Source: Flavobacterium sandaracinum (lineage in GTDB: Bacteria; Bacteroidota; Bacteroidia; Flavobacteriales; Flavobacteriaceae). From it: DNA of 64,000 nucleotides. The stretch spans positions 1 to 64,000 of the forward strand of contig NZ_SMFN01000002.1 in the NCBI RefSeq assembly GCF_004349135.1. Direction: 5' to 3'. Positions 8,420 through 17,405 of the stretch are shown piece after piece. The translations under genes were made by a program, and so were the position numbers. Each line of letters begins with the position of its first letter. Within the stretch, counting starts at the first letter, position 1. A model generated the notes under the pieces. The model was not told the origin of the DNA, searched no databases, and worked only from the letters and a program-made list of their open reading frames with translations.

Positions 8420-9145
8420 ATGACAAATTTTATGTTTATTTCAGGATTAGTTGGGAAAATGTTACCAACAGATTACGTAGGGTTTACTTTTTTTGTAGGC
8501 TGTATGGCTATGATGGCCGCTTCGGCGTTTTTCTTTTTATCCTTAAGTCAATTTGACAAGAAGTGGCGTACTTCAGTATTAGTTTCGGGTTTAATTACCT
8601 TTATTGCTGCAGTACATTACTTCTACATGAGAGATTATTGGGCTTCCTTTGGTGAATCGCCTACTTTCTTTCGTTACGTTGACTGGGTACTAACGGTGCC
8701 ATTAATGTGTTTGGAATTTTACCTTATATTAAAAGTAGCGGGAGCCAAACAATCATTACTATGGAAGATGATTATTTATTCTATTGTAATGTTAGTTACA
8801 GGTTACATTGGAGAAGTAATTGCACCAGACAGTGCTGCTTTATGGGGATTCATTTCCGGAGCTGCTTATTTCTTAATCGTGTATGAAATCTGGTTGGGTG
8901 AAGCATCAAAATTAGCTACAGCAGCTGGTGGAGAAGTGCTAAAAGCACACAAAATTTTATGTTGGTTCGTACTAGTTGGTTGGTCAATCTATCCATTAGG
9001 ATATATGATGGGAACAACAGGATGGTACAACTCGTTTATCCCTGCTGGTAACATTGATGTAGTGTACAACATTGCAGATGCTATCAACAAAATTGGATTT
9101 GGTTTAGTAATCTATAGTTTAGCAGTTAAGTCTTCTAAAGATTAA
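8420..9145 (+). CDS. Proteorhodopsin, light-driven proton pump
   Basis: Seven-helix microbial rhodopsin of 241 residues in the inner membrane. Key residues are visible: H66 (counter-ion partner), the proton acceptor D88 and T92 in RYVDWVLTVPL, the donor E99 in EFYLIL, and the retinal-binding K224 in INKIGFGLVIY. The D-T-E set is that of outward proton pumps and excludes the NDQ sodium pump type. M96, the spectral tuning site (105 in the reference numbering), predicts green absorption. The ATG at 8420 is chosen because the earlier TTG overlaps a -7 promoter box. blh, divergent and 110 bp away, would provide retinal. Confidence 0.97.
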   Translation: MTNFMFISGLVGKMLPTDYVGFTFFVGCMAMMAASAFFFLSLSQFDKKWRTSVLVSGLITFIAAVHYFYMRDYWASFGESPTFFRYVDWVLTVPLMCLEFYLILKVAGAKQSLLWKMIIYSIVMLVTGYIGEVIAPDSAALWGFISGAAYFLIVYEIWLGEASKLATAAGGEVLKAHKILCWFVLVGWSIYPLGYMMGTTGWYNSFIPAGNIDVVYNIADAINKIGFGLVIYSLAVKSSKD

Positions 9146-9169
9146 TACTTTTTTTATATTTATGTTGAG

Positions 9170-9198
9170 AACCGGACTAGAGATAGTTCGGTTTTTTT
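9170..9198 (+). terminator. Terminator of the proteorhodopsin gene
   Basis: A 10-bp stem, AACCGGACTA with TAGTTCGGTT, is followed by eight T. Its sequence resembles the AACCGAG...CTCGGTT terminator of the 117-bp array. Confidence 0.85.
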
Positions 9199-9298
9199 TA
9201 TGGATAAAAGTAATATGCGATTTTTTTATTCATTGCAATTCATAGTAAGTAGTTGGCCTTATTTATTGCCGTACTATAAAAGGAGTGAAATACTATTT

Positions 9299-9390
9299 AA
9301 CATAAAAAGTCATGTAAGCATTAAACCTTAAATGACCTTATTATTGCTACAGTAGTCTTACACAAATGAAACTTCAATGACTTATATGGT
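9299..9390. repeat. R1 dispersed element, single copy
   Basis: Begins AACATAAAAAGTCATGTAAG and ends CTTCAATGACTTATATGGT, inverted versions of the same end sequence found in the 205-bp array. The centre is unrelated. Confidence 0.75.
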
Positions 9391-9862
9391 AAAAAAAAAT
9401 ACGTCATTGCTTTATTCTTAGTACTTAGATTGCTATAATATTTAATAAATAGAGATCTATATGTTTTCAGGTTTAACCTAATTCACTGGTTATTTTACTC
9501 CATTACTTAGACTTCCATTATACTCACTTTAAAAATGCAACATATTTTAGACGCTTCCAGCGTGAAAATAGCAAGAATACAGGCGTACCAATTTTAATTG
9601 TGTTGAAAACAAATTTTATAGGTGTAAAATAATTATGTATCTGATTAATGAAAGTATAATTCTGTGAATCTGTGGTAATGTAAATTTCCTGTTTCTCTAA
9701 ATACCCAACGAGTAGTAGTAATAAATAAGGAATTCTTTCACCAAAAGCAGTAATACGATATTACTTACGATACAAAAAAGGCTTTCCACTCTTGTTCGCC
9801 TAATTACTATAGCTATAAATCTGCAAATTTGTGATTAGTTTTTGAGAGTTTTGATTAGTGTA
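9391..9862. other. Intergenic stretch with nothing recognised
   Basis: About 470 bp between the R1 element and the terminator of the zinc protease gene. No open frame with gene-like features, RNA gene or repeat was identified by eye. Confidence 0.5.
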
Positions 9863-9902
9863 AAAAAAAAAGGGAAAATGTAATGATACATTTTCCCTTT
9901 TT
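9863..9902 (-). terminator. Terminator of the zinc metalloprotease gene
   Basis: AAAGGGAAAATGT and ACATTTTCCCTTT form a perfect stem with loop AATGAT; read on the minus strand it is followed by a T-run (plus-strand A-run 9862-9870). The plus-strand side also has some T, so it may work both ways. Confidence 0.85.
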
Positions 9903-9919
9903 AATTCTATTTAATTAAT

Positions 9920-12481
9920 TTATTTAGGATCTAAAGCTGCACTAATTCTGGATAGTAAATCGAGTACGTGATATTTACTCATTCGATCATTCATTCGAGA
10001 AGAAGCCATTTTTAAATCGTTTTTCAGCGCATTCAATTGGCCTCTTGCAATAGAAGGTAAATCAGTTTGTGCCAAGTTAACTCTTCTAGTATTGAAACCA
10101 TAAGTCACTCCAACAGGAACAGATCTAACAGTTGCAGTACCTGGTTTAAGCAATTCAATCATTTTGTCTACGTACAATTTTTGTACATTTCTACGGTACA
10201 TATCGATAGAACTGTTTCCTTTCAACTCAGAGAAAATTCCTTTATTCAAATCAGACATCAATTCATCCACAGAATAATTGTCCTTACTGGCTGTAGAAGT
10301 TTCTAAAAGGCGCACCATTCTATCACCAGCCATAAGACTTGATAATGTTGCATCTTGCATTCCTTTGATCGCTTCAACACCACTTTCCGGATTTATTTTC
10401 GAAAGTACATTTTGATCCAACAACCATTTTGGGGTAGTGAATAATTGTGTATTCAAGAACGCTACCGCATCTTTTTGGATACTTTTTGGCACCACTTGAA
10501 ATTGATTTCCAGTCATGTCATAGGTTTTAGGAGAATCATAAATCCCACCTACGTTTTTAGTAACGTGGCCCATATATCGTCTGAATTGTCCTGTAAGTGC
10601 ACCGTACAATTCCTCTAATTCTGAATAACTTTCGCCATCTTCTTTAGACCATTGCAATAAATTAGGTAGGATTCTTTTCAGGTTTTTAATTCCGTATTCA
10701 GATGCTCTCATTGCATTATCACCAATATCCTCTGTTTGGTATCTTGGATCGTAAGGACTTGTTTCAGAACCAAACCACAAACGGTTGTTTTTGTACGCTT
10801 CCTTAGTCATTTCGTTCAGCACTGCTTTTTCTTGTGCTTCAGTCTTAGTGTCTTCAAAATAAGAATATCCCCATTTGATAGCCCATTTGTCATAATCTCC
10901 AATTCTTGGGAACAAAGCCGTAACACCATCTTCGGGTTGAGCCACGTAGTTAAAACGAGCATAATCCATGATTGACGAAGTGTGACCGTTTTTTTCTTGG
11001 TAATCTTTGTCTCTCAGTTTTTCAACTGGAGTGGCAGAACTCGCTCCCATATTATGACGCAATCCTAACGTGTGTCCCACTTCATGAGAAGAAACAAATC
11101 GGATTAATTCTCCCATTAATTTATCATCAAATTTCTTAGCTCTTGCCGCAGGGTCAACCGCTGCTGTTTGAATCAAATACCAGTTTCTTAATAAACTCAT
11201 AATGTTGTGGTACCAACCAATGTGGCTCTCTAAAATTTCACCACTTCTAGGATCGTGAACATTAGGTCCGTAAGCATTTTGAATTTCAGCAGCAAAATAT
11301 CTCAACACTGAAAAACGGGCATCTTCCAAGCTCATCGTTGGATCATTTTCTGGCCAATATTCACCACGGATTGCATTTTTCCATCCCGCTGCTTCAAAAG
11401 CAATTTGCCAATCATCAATACCTTGTTTGATGAATTTTTTCCATTTTTCAGGAGTGGCTGGATCGATGTAGTAAACAATTGGTTTCAAAGGCTCAATCAA
11501 TTCCCCCATTTTTTGTTTTTGGGCATCTTCAGGAGATTTTGGTTCTAAGCGCCATCTTACAGCAAATACCTTAGTATCTGATTTTTGAGATTCTTCTTCA
11601 AACACTCCATATTGGTTGGCAAAATAACCTACACGCGCATCAAACTCTCTTTTACGCATCGGATTTTTTGGCAACAAAATCATAGAAGTATTCATTTCTA
11701 CAGTAATTACACCTGCGTCTAAAGCCGAAGGCAAATCAACTCCAATTTTTGGTGTTGGCGAAGTATTGATTTTTGGAGGTGTTGTAGTAAAGGTTTTTAC
11801 ACTTCTAATTTCAGTATTGATAGGGAAACTACTTACTTTCGAGATAAACGATCGGTCTTTTTGAAACGCTTGAATGTTTAATAGTTGTTTCTTTATTGGA
11901 TCCAAAGAAAAAGTTTGCACATCAGCATCAAAAGTGGTAGCTAAGTCGACCACATAACCAGTAATTTTTCCTGCTTCATCTTTTTTATAGGCCAGCACGT
12001 CATAATTACCAATGATTGGATCCGAAGTTGAATTCTTAACCGCCTGAGCCATTGGCTTATCTGCATCTGGAGACATAATCACGTAGGTAATAGAACGCAG
12101 CAGGATATTGTTATTTAATCCTTTTTCCCAGCGAACCACTTGTCTGTTGATTTCTTCACCACCAAAGATTCCTCCTCCAGCAGGAGTCTTAGAATAACGG
12201 GTGATGGTCATCATTTCACTTCCTAAAATAGAATCAGGAATTTCAAAAAGGTATTTGTTGTCAATTTTATGAACATCGATCAAACCTTTTTGGGTAACAG
12301 CACTCGAATCAATTACTTTCTTATACGGTTTAGGTTCTTTTTTGGTGTCACTTGCCTTGGTATCTACTTTGACAACGGCATTTTTATCTGCTTTTCTCTT
12401 TTTTCGGCTTTGAGCAAACGTCTCTGGAGCGGAAAAAATCAACAGAAATACAATAATTAGGGTTAGGTTTTTTTTAAGCAT
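9920..12481 (-). CDS. Secreted zinc-dependent metalloprotease (DUF5117/DUF5118 type)
   Basis: Large exported protein of 853 residues. An N-terminal signal peptide (MLKKNLTLIIVFLLIFSAP) ends near the Ala-Gln at 23-24, followed by a Lys-rich segment. The middle shows the extended zinc site HEVGHTLGLRHN near residue 465, fitting HExxHxxGxxH of metzincin-like peptidases, and a downstream SIMDYARFNY that resembles a Met-turn. Length and layout match the Bacteroidota family annotated as zinc-dependent metalloprotease with DUF5117 and DUF5118 regions. Its substrate is unknown. It is a single-gene unit with its own terminator, divergent from corA. Confidence 0.88.
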   Translation of the reverse strand: MLKKNLTLIIVFLLIFSAPETFAQSRKKRKADKNAVVKVDTKASDTKKEPKPYKKVIDSSAVTQKGLIDVHKIDNKYLFEIPDSILGSEMMTITRYSKTPAGGGIFGGEEINRQVVRWEKGLNNNILLRSITYVIMSPDADKPMAQAVKNSTSDPIIGNYDVLAYKKDEAGKITGYVVDLATTFDADVQTFSLDPIKKQLLNIQAFQKDRSFISKVSSFPINTEIRSVKTFTTTPPKINTSPTPKIGVDLPSALDAGVITVEMNTSMILLPKNPMRKREFDARVGYFANQYGVFEEESQKSDTKVFAVRWRLEPKSPEDAQKQKMGELIEPLKPIVYYIDPATPEKWKKFIKQGIDDWQIAFEAAGWKNAIRGEYWPENDPTMSLEDARFSVLRYFAAEIQNAYGPNVHDPRSGEILESHIGWYHNIMSLLRNWYLIQTAAVDPAARAKKFDDKLMGELIRFVSSHEVGHTLGLRHNMGASSATPVEKLRDKDYQEKNGHTSSIMDYARFNYVAQPEDGVTALFPRIGDYDKWAIKWGYSYFEDTKTEAQEKAVLNEMTKEAYKNNRLWFGSETSPYDPRYQTEDIGDNAMRASEYGIKNLKRILPNLLQWSKEDGESYSELEELYGALTGQFRRYMGHVTKNVGGIYDSPKTYDMTGNQFQVVPKSIQKDAVAFLNTQLFTTPKWLLDQNVLSKINPESGVEAIKGMQDATLSSLMAGDRMVRLLETSTASKDNYSVDELMSDLNKGIFSELKGNSSIDMYRRNVQKLYVDKMIELLKPGTATVRSVPVGVTYGFNTRRVNLAQTDLPSIARGQLNALKNDLKMASSRMNDRMSKYHVLDLLSRISAALDPK

Positions 12482-12817
12482 GTAGTTCTACATAAAATGG
12501 TTAAAAATTAGTTTTCAGCATATAAAGAAGAGAATCTTCTATTTATATACCTTTAATCTTCAAATCTATTGATATATTTTGAAAAAAATACAGTTTAAAA
12601 ATTCAATTTTAAATAATTAACATAAATTAACATAAGTTTAAAATACGGTTTTCAATATTTAAATGATTTTTCTCATAACACAGAAAATTATTTCTGCTTA
12701 TTTTTGTTCTTTGAGAAATAAATCAAAAGGTGTTCTTGGATGTAATAGCTTCAAAGTAGATACGCATCCCTACATTTGAAAAAGATTTTTGTAATATTAC
12801 TTCATAAATCAGTTGGA
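12482..12817. promoter_or_regulatory. Divergent intergenic region, protease/corA
   Basis: About 335 bp without a gene. Two plus-strand matches to TAnnTTTG are seen, TATTTTTG at 12699-12706 and TACATTTG at 12771-12778; the second contains the in-frame TTG that could be mistaken for an upstream corA start. Neither has a good -33 element. Confidence 0.4.
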
Positions 12818-13888
12818 ATGAGAAAAATCAAATACAAAAAAGGAAGGAAATTGCAACCGTATAATCTAGAGTATACTGGAATTCATAAAACTAAGGATTC
12901 AGAGATGCAATTATTCGTTTATGATGATTTGGACTTGTCAGAATATGAAGATTTTAAAGTGGCTAACCTAGAAAAATATATAGACCATCAAAAAACAAAT
13001 TGGATTAATATTCATGGATTAAATAATGTAGAGTGGTTAAAATCGATAGGGAATTATTTTAAAATCGATAATTTCATGTTAGCCGATATTATGAATACGG
13101 TACGAAGAACAAAATTGGAAGAGTCACACGAATTTTTATTCTTCAATATCAAATCTATATTACCCTCGGAAAACTCCGATAATATTAGTGTGGAGCAAAT
13201 CAGTTTTTTGATAAAAGAAGGAGTTTTAATTTCTTTTCAGGAAAAAAGAAGTGATTTTTTCACCCACATTAGGGAGCGAATTCGCACCCATTCGGGCTTA
13301 GTTAGAGAAAAGAAAGCGGATTATTTATTGTATGTACTTCTAGATGCTGTCATGGAAAATTTTTACATTACGTTAGAAAATGAAGAGGATAAGCTAGAGG
13401 AGTTAATCAATTTAAGCAAGGAGAGCCCAGATCCCATAATATTAGAGCGGATTGAGAAGCATAGGGATAATTTTAATTTCTTGAAGCGTTCAATTATTCC
13501 TCTTCGAGATTCTTTATACGACATCAAAAGTATTAAAGATGACAATGTTTTTAATGCGATGGAAATTGATACTTTTAGTTTTTTTGCTCGATTGCATCAA
13601 AAGAGTTTAGAACTTTTAGAGCAAATAGAATCAGATATGGGTTCCTTGGAGAGTGCTTCTAATTTCTATTTCTCGGCACAAACGCATAAGATGAATGAGA
13701 TTATGAAAACCTTGACCATTGTTTCTGCCATTTTTATTCCGCTTACTTTTATAGTGGGAGTTTATGGAATGAATTTTGAATACATGCCAGAACTCAAGCG
13801 GCATTATGGTTATCATACGGTCATGGGTGCTATGTTTTTAATAGTAGTTGGAATGATTATTTATTTTAAAAAACGCCGTTGGTTTTAA
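12818..13888 (+). CDS. corA: CorA-family magnesium/cobalt transporter
   Basis: Divalent cation channel of 356 residues in the inner membrane, expected to form pentamers for Mg2+ (or Co2+) uptake. A large cytoplasmic N-terminal domain with charged helices is followed by two membrane segments at the C-terminus (ILTIVSAIFIPLTFIVGVYG and the segment MGAMFLIVVGMIIYF). The signature GMN lies at the end of the first (VYGMNFEYMPEL), and the protein ends in a basic KKRRWF. ATG at 12818 is chosen over an upstream TTG that falls inside a -7 promoter box. It is followed by pta after 51 bp, possibly co-transcribed. Confidence 0.93.
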   Translation: MRKIKYKKGRKLQPYNLEYTGIHKTKDSEMQLFVYDDLDLSEYEDFKVANLEKYIDHQKTNWINIHGLNNVEWLKSIGNYFKIDNFMLADIMNTVRRTKLEESHEFLFFNIKSILPSENSDNISVEQISFLIKEGVLISFQEKRSDFFTHIRERIRTHSGLVREKKADYLLYVLLDAVMENFYITLENEEDKLEELINLSKESPDPIILERIEKHRDNFNFLKRSIIPLRDSLYDIKSIKDDNVFNAMEIDTFSFFARLHQKSLELLEQIESDMGSLESASNFYFSAQTHKMNEIMKTLTIVSAIFIPLTFIVGVYGMNFEYMPELKRHYGYHTVMGAMFLIVVGMIIYFKKRRWF

Positions 13889-13939
13889 TAGCGATCATTC
13901 AAAACATTCAATTTTTGGAATTAAATAAAAAATAAAAAA

Positions 13940-16033
13940 ATGAACAAGGCCATTTATATAGCGACAAGCGAACAAAATAGCGGTAAGTCGATCATCACAC
14001 TAGGACTAATGAGCATGCTCATTGGTAAAACTGCCAAAGTGGGTTATTTTAGACCAATTATTGAAGATATCGAAGAAGGAGGATTTGACAATCACATTGA
14101 GACGGTGATTGGCCATTTTGGTTTGGATATCGCATTTGAAGATGCTTTTGCTATTACAAAAAGTAAGTTAATCAAGAAAAAAAATAAAGGAAAAATAGGA
14201 GAGGTTCTTGATTTGATTATTGAAAAATATAAAAAACTAGAGGAACGATTTGACTTTGTTTTGGTCGAAGGAACTGGCTTCAGCGGAGAAGGAACCGTGA
14301 TCGAATTGGACATGAATGTGCTGATTGCAAAAAATTTGGGAATACCAACTATTATTGTTGGATCTGGAGTAGGTAAAACCTTAGAGGAACTCTTGGACAG
14401 TTTGTATCTTGCGTACGACTCTTTTAAAGTGAAAGATGTAGAGGTTCTGGCCGTAATTGCCAATAAAGTGCAGCATGAAAATATAGACATAGTCACTACT
14501 GGCCTACGAAAAAGTTTGCCTGAAAGCGTGTTGGTAAATGCGATTCCTTTGATCCACAATTTGAATAATCCAACAGTTCAAGAAATTGTTAAGGAGCTGG
14601 ATGCAAAAGTACTTTTTGGCGAAGCCCACTTAAACAATCAAACAGGAAATTTTAGTGTCGGTGCGATGCAGTTGCGAAATTATTTACTGCACTTAAAAGA
14701 AAACAGTCTGGTAATTACTCCGGGCGATAGAGCCGATATAATTTTGGGAGCTTTACAAGCAAATGAGTCGGCTAATTATCCTACTATTTCTGGGATCGTT
14801 TTAACAGGGAATATTTTGCCGGAGATCAGTATTTTAAAATTGATAGAAGGTCTTTCGACGGTTGTTCCTATTATTGCAGTGGAAGAAGGGACCTATTACA
14901 TTACCAATAAAATAGGTTCTATCAAATCTAAAATTTATGCAAACAACAAGCAGAAGATTGAAATTTCGATTACTACTTTCGAAAAATATGTGGACTTAGA
15001 CAACTTAGCTGAAAAATTAATCACTTTTGAAGCAGAAGGAATGACACCAAAAATGTTCCAATATAATTTGGTAAAAAGAGCGAGACAGCATAGAAAACAT
15101 ATTGTGTTGCCAGAAGGCAATGACGACAGAATCATAATGGCAGCTTCCCGTTTATTAGAAATGGACGTAGTCGATATTTCTATCATTGGAAATAAAAAAC
15201 AAATAGAAAGTAAGGTAGCAGAGTTGGGATTATTTTTTGACTTTTCCAAAGTAGAAATCATCAATCCCATAGCATCCGAGCATTATGACGATTATGTAAA
15301 TACGTATTATGAGTTGCGAAAAGCCAAAAATGTAACCTTGGGAATGGCGAAAGATTTAATGGAAGATGTTTCGTATTTTGGAACCATGATGGTGTACAAA
15401 GGGCATGCAGACGGAATGGTTTCCGGTGCGGCACATACCACGCAACACACCATTTTACCAGCGTTGCAATTCATTAAAACGAAACCCAATTCCTCTGTGG
15501 TTTCTTCTATATTTTTCATGTGTTTAGAGGATCGAGTTTCTGTTTTTGGGGATTGTGCCATTAATCCAAATCCTACTGCGGAGCAATTGGCTGAAATCGC
15601 TATTTCCTCAGCAGATTCTAGTTTGGCTTTTGGAATTGAACCAAAAATTGCCATGCTTTCGTATTCATCTGGCTCTTCAGGAAAAGGCGATGAAGTAGAC
15701 AAAGTACGAACAGCAACTGAAATAGTGCGGAAAAAACGCCCCGATTTAAAAATTGAAGGTCCTATTCAGTATGATGCAGCAGTTGATATGGCCGTTGGAA
15801 AAAGTAAATTACCCAATTCAGAAGTGGCAGGGCAAGCCAGTGTTTTGATTTTTCCCGATCTGAATACAGGAAATAATACCTATAAAGCGGTACAAAGAGA
15901 AACAGGTGCGCTGGCAATTGGTCCAATGTTGCAAGGATTGAACAAACCGGTAAACGATTTGAGCCGCGGTTGTACGGTTGATGATATTATAAATACAGTC
16001 GTGATTACGGCGATTCAAGCACAGGGATTGTAA
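13940..16033 (+). CDS. pta: Phosphate acetyltransferase, long form
   Basis: Cytoplasmic enzyme of 697 residues that interconverts acetyl-CoA and acetyl phosphate, the first step to acetate. It has the long three-part form: an N-terminal P-loop-like AAA/DRTGG region (TSEQNSGKSIITLGLMSML near the start; DRTGG-like middle about 215-330) and a C-terminal PTA_PTB catalytic domain from about 370 (HIVLPEGNDDRI, GMVSGAAHTTQHTILPALQ, SYSSGSSGKGDEVDKVR). The next gene is ackA, completing the pathway. Between them is a striking nested palindrome. Confidence 0.97.
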   Translation: MNKAIYIATSEQNSGKSIITLGLMSMLIGKTAKVGYFRPIIEDIEEGGFDNHIETVIGHFGLDIAFEDAFAITKSKLIKKKNKGKIGEVLDLIIEKYKKLEERFDFVLVEGTGFSGEGTVIELDMNVLIAKNLGIPTIIVGSGVGKTLEELLDSLYLAYDSFKVKDVEVLAVIANKVQHENIDIVTTGLRKSLPESVLVNAIPLIHNLNNPTVQEIVKELDAKVLFGEAHLNNQTGNFSVGAMQLRNYLLHLKENSLVITPGDRADIILGALQANESANYPTISGIVLTGNILPEISILKLIEGLSTVVPIIAVEEGTYYITNKIGSIKSKIYANNKQKIEISITTFEKYVDLDNLAEKLITFEAEGMTPKMFQYNLVKRARQHRKHIVLPEGNDDRIIMAASRLLEMDVVDISIIGNKKQIESKVAELGLFFDFSKVEIINPIASEHYDDYVNTYYELRKAKNVTLGMAKDLMEDVSYFGTMMVYKGHADGMVSGAAHTTQHTILPALQFIKTKPNSSVVSSIFFMCLEDRVSVFGDCAINPNPTAEQLAEIAISSADSSLAFGIEPKIAMLSYSSGSSGKGDEVDKVRTATEIVRKKRPDLKIEGPIQYDAAVDMAVGKSKLPNSEVAGQASVLIFPDLNTGNNTYKAVQRETGALAIGPMLQGLNKPVNDLSRGCTVDDIINTVVITAIQAQGL

Positions 16034-16043
16034 AGAGGCATAA

Positions 16044-16088
16044 GGTTCTAAGTGACTAAGGGCCTTAGTGGCTTTGGACCTTAGAACC
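16044..16088 (+). other. Nested palindrome between pta and ackA
   Basis: The outer arms GGTTCTAAG (16044-16052) and CTTAGAACC (16080-16088) enclose an inner inverted repeat ACTAAGG/CCTTAGT. There is no T-tract, so it is not a usual terminator. It could set relative pta and ackA mRNA levels or be a small repeat insertion. Confidence 0.55.
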
Positions 16089-16108
16089 GTAAAAAAATTA
16101 AAAAATAA

Positions 16109-17308
16109 ATGAAAATAGTAATTATAAACTCAGGCAGTTCTTCTATAAAATACCAGTTAATCAGTATGCCGGCAAACGAAGTGATTTGTTCAGGGATGAT
16201 TGACCGAATAGGATTGGAAACTTCGAATTTAACGTATGTAACGGATACGACTAAATTAGAAGAAAACATGCCTATTGCAAACCATAAAATTGGATTAGAA
16301 AAAATTGCCCAACTCTTACTGGATGAAACAGTTGGAGTGATTACAAGCACCGCAGAAATTGATGCCGTTGGACATCGTGTCGTTCATGGAGGAAGTGCAT
16401 TTTCTAATACGGTAATTATTACTGCTGCAGTCAAGGATAAAATTAGACAGCTTTTTGAATTAGCTCCTTTACACAATCCTGCAAATTTAGAAGGGATAAA
16501 TGTGGCTGAAGGCATTTTTAGTTCAGCACAACAAGTGGCTGTTTTTGATACGGCATTTCACCAAACGATTCCTGTTGTGGCGCACAAATATGCGATACCC
16601 AATTACCTTTTGACAGAAAATAAAATACGCGTGTATGGTTTTCACGGAACGAGTCACAAATATGTTTCGGAAAATGCGATTCAGTATTTAAAGCAAAATT
16701 CTTTAAATAAAGGGTCTAGAATTATTACGATCCATTTAGGAAATGGTTGCAGTATGACCGCGATAAAAGATGGAAAAAGCATCGATCATACGTTGGGTTT
16801 TGGTCCAATGAACGGATTGATTATGGGAACCCGAAGCGGAGATGTAGATCAATCTGTGATTTTTTACTTGGTCAATACATTAGGGTACTCGCTTGAAGCC
16901 GTGAATACGATGTTGCAAAAACAGAGCGGAATGCTGGGACTTACCGGCTACAGCGATTTAAGAGACATAGAAGCCAATGCGGAAAATGGAAATGCCGATT
17001 GTCAGTTGGCTTTGGCCATGAATGCCTACCGAATAAAGAAATATATAGGTTCCTACACCGCAGTTTTAAATGGATTAGATGCTATTATTTTTACGGCTGG
17101 TATTGGAGAAAATTCCTCTTATATCCGGAAATTAGTGTGTACGGATATGGACTATTTCGGAATAAAATTGGATGCATCCAAAAATGAAATTCGCTCGAAA
17201 GAAATTCGAGAAATCAATACCGAGGATTCTAAAACTAAAATATTAGTTATTCCTACCAATGAAGAAATCGAAATTGCCAATCAGGTTTTTGAATTGCTAA
17301 CGACTTAA
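16109..17308 (+). CDS. ackA: Acetate kinase
   Basis: Cytoplasmic kinase of 399 residues that transfers phosphate between acetyl phosphate and ADP, yielding ATP and acetate. Family signatures are visible: INSGSSSIKYQLI at the start, VGHRVVHGG, FDTAFHQTIP, HGTSHKYVS, ITIHLGNGCSM, and GLIMGTRSGDVD; TAGIGENSSYIR lies near the C-terminus. Length is normal for the family. It follows pta by 75 bp in the same direction and ends with its own terminator, so the two most likely form one acetate operon. Confidence 0.98.
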   Translation: MKIVIINSGSSSIKYQLISMPANEVICSGMIDRIGLETSNLTYVTDTTKLEENMPIANHKIGLEKIAQLLLDETVGVITSTAEIDAVGHRVVHGGSAFSNTVIITAAVKDKIRQLFELAPLHNPANLEGINVAEGIFSSAQQVAVFDTAFHQTIPVVAHKYAIPNYLLTENKIRVYGFHGTSHKYVSENAIQYLKQNSLNKGSRIITIHLGNGCSMTAIKDGKSIDHTLGFGPMNGLIMGTRSGDVDQSVIFYLVNTLGYSLEAVNTMLQKQSGMLGLTGYSDLRDIEANAENGNADCQLALAMNAYRIKKYIGSYTAVLNGLDAIIFTAGIGENSSYIRKLVCTDMDYFGIKLDASKNEIRSKEIREINTEDSKTKILVIPTNEEIEIANQVFELLTT

Positions 17309-17329
17309 TAAATGCAATAGTACTAAAAT

Positions 17330-17357
17330 AGCTTCTCTAACCAGAAGCTTTTTTTGG
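17330..17357 (+). terminator. Terminator of ackA
   Basis: AGCTTCT and AGAAGCT form a stem with a short CTAACC loop followed by seven T. Confidence 0.85.
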
Positions 17358-17405
17358 CTCTATATTTAATAAATCTGATTATATTTGGACATAAAATACC
17401 CTATT

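Noticed and set aside
8420..9145. Sodium-pumping (NDQ) or chloride-pumping rhodopsin
   Set aside because: The motif residues are Asp, Thr, Glu, those of a proton pump.
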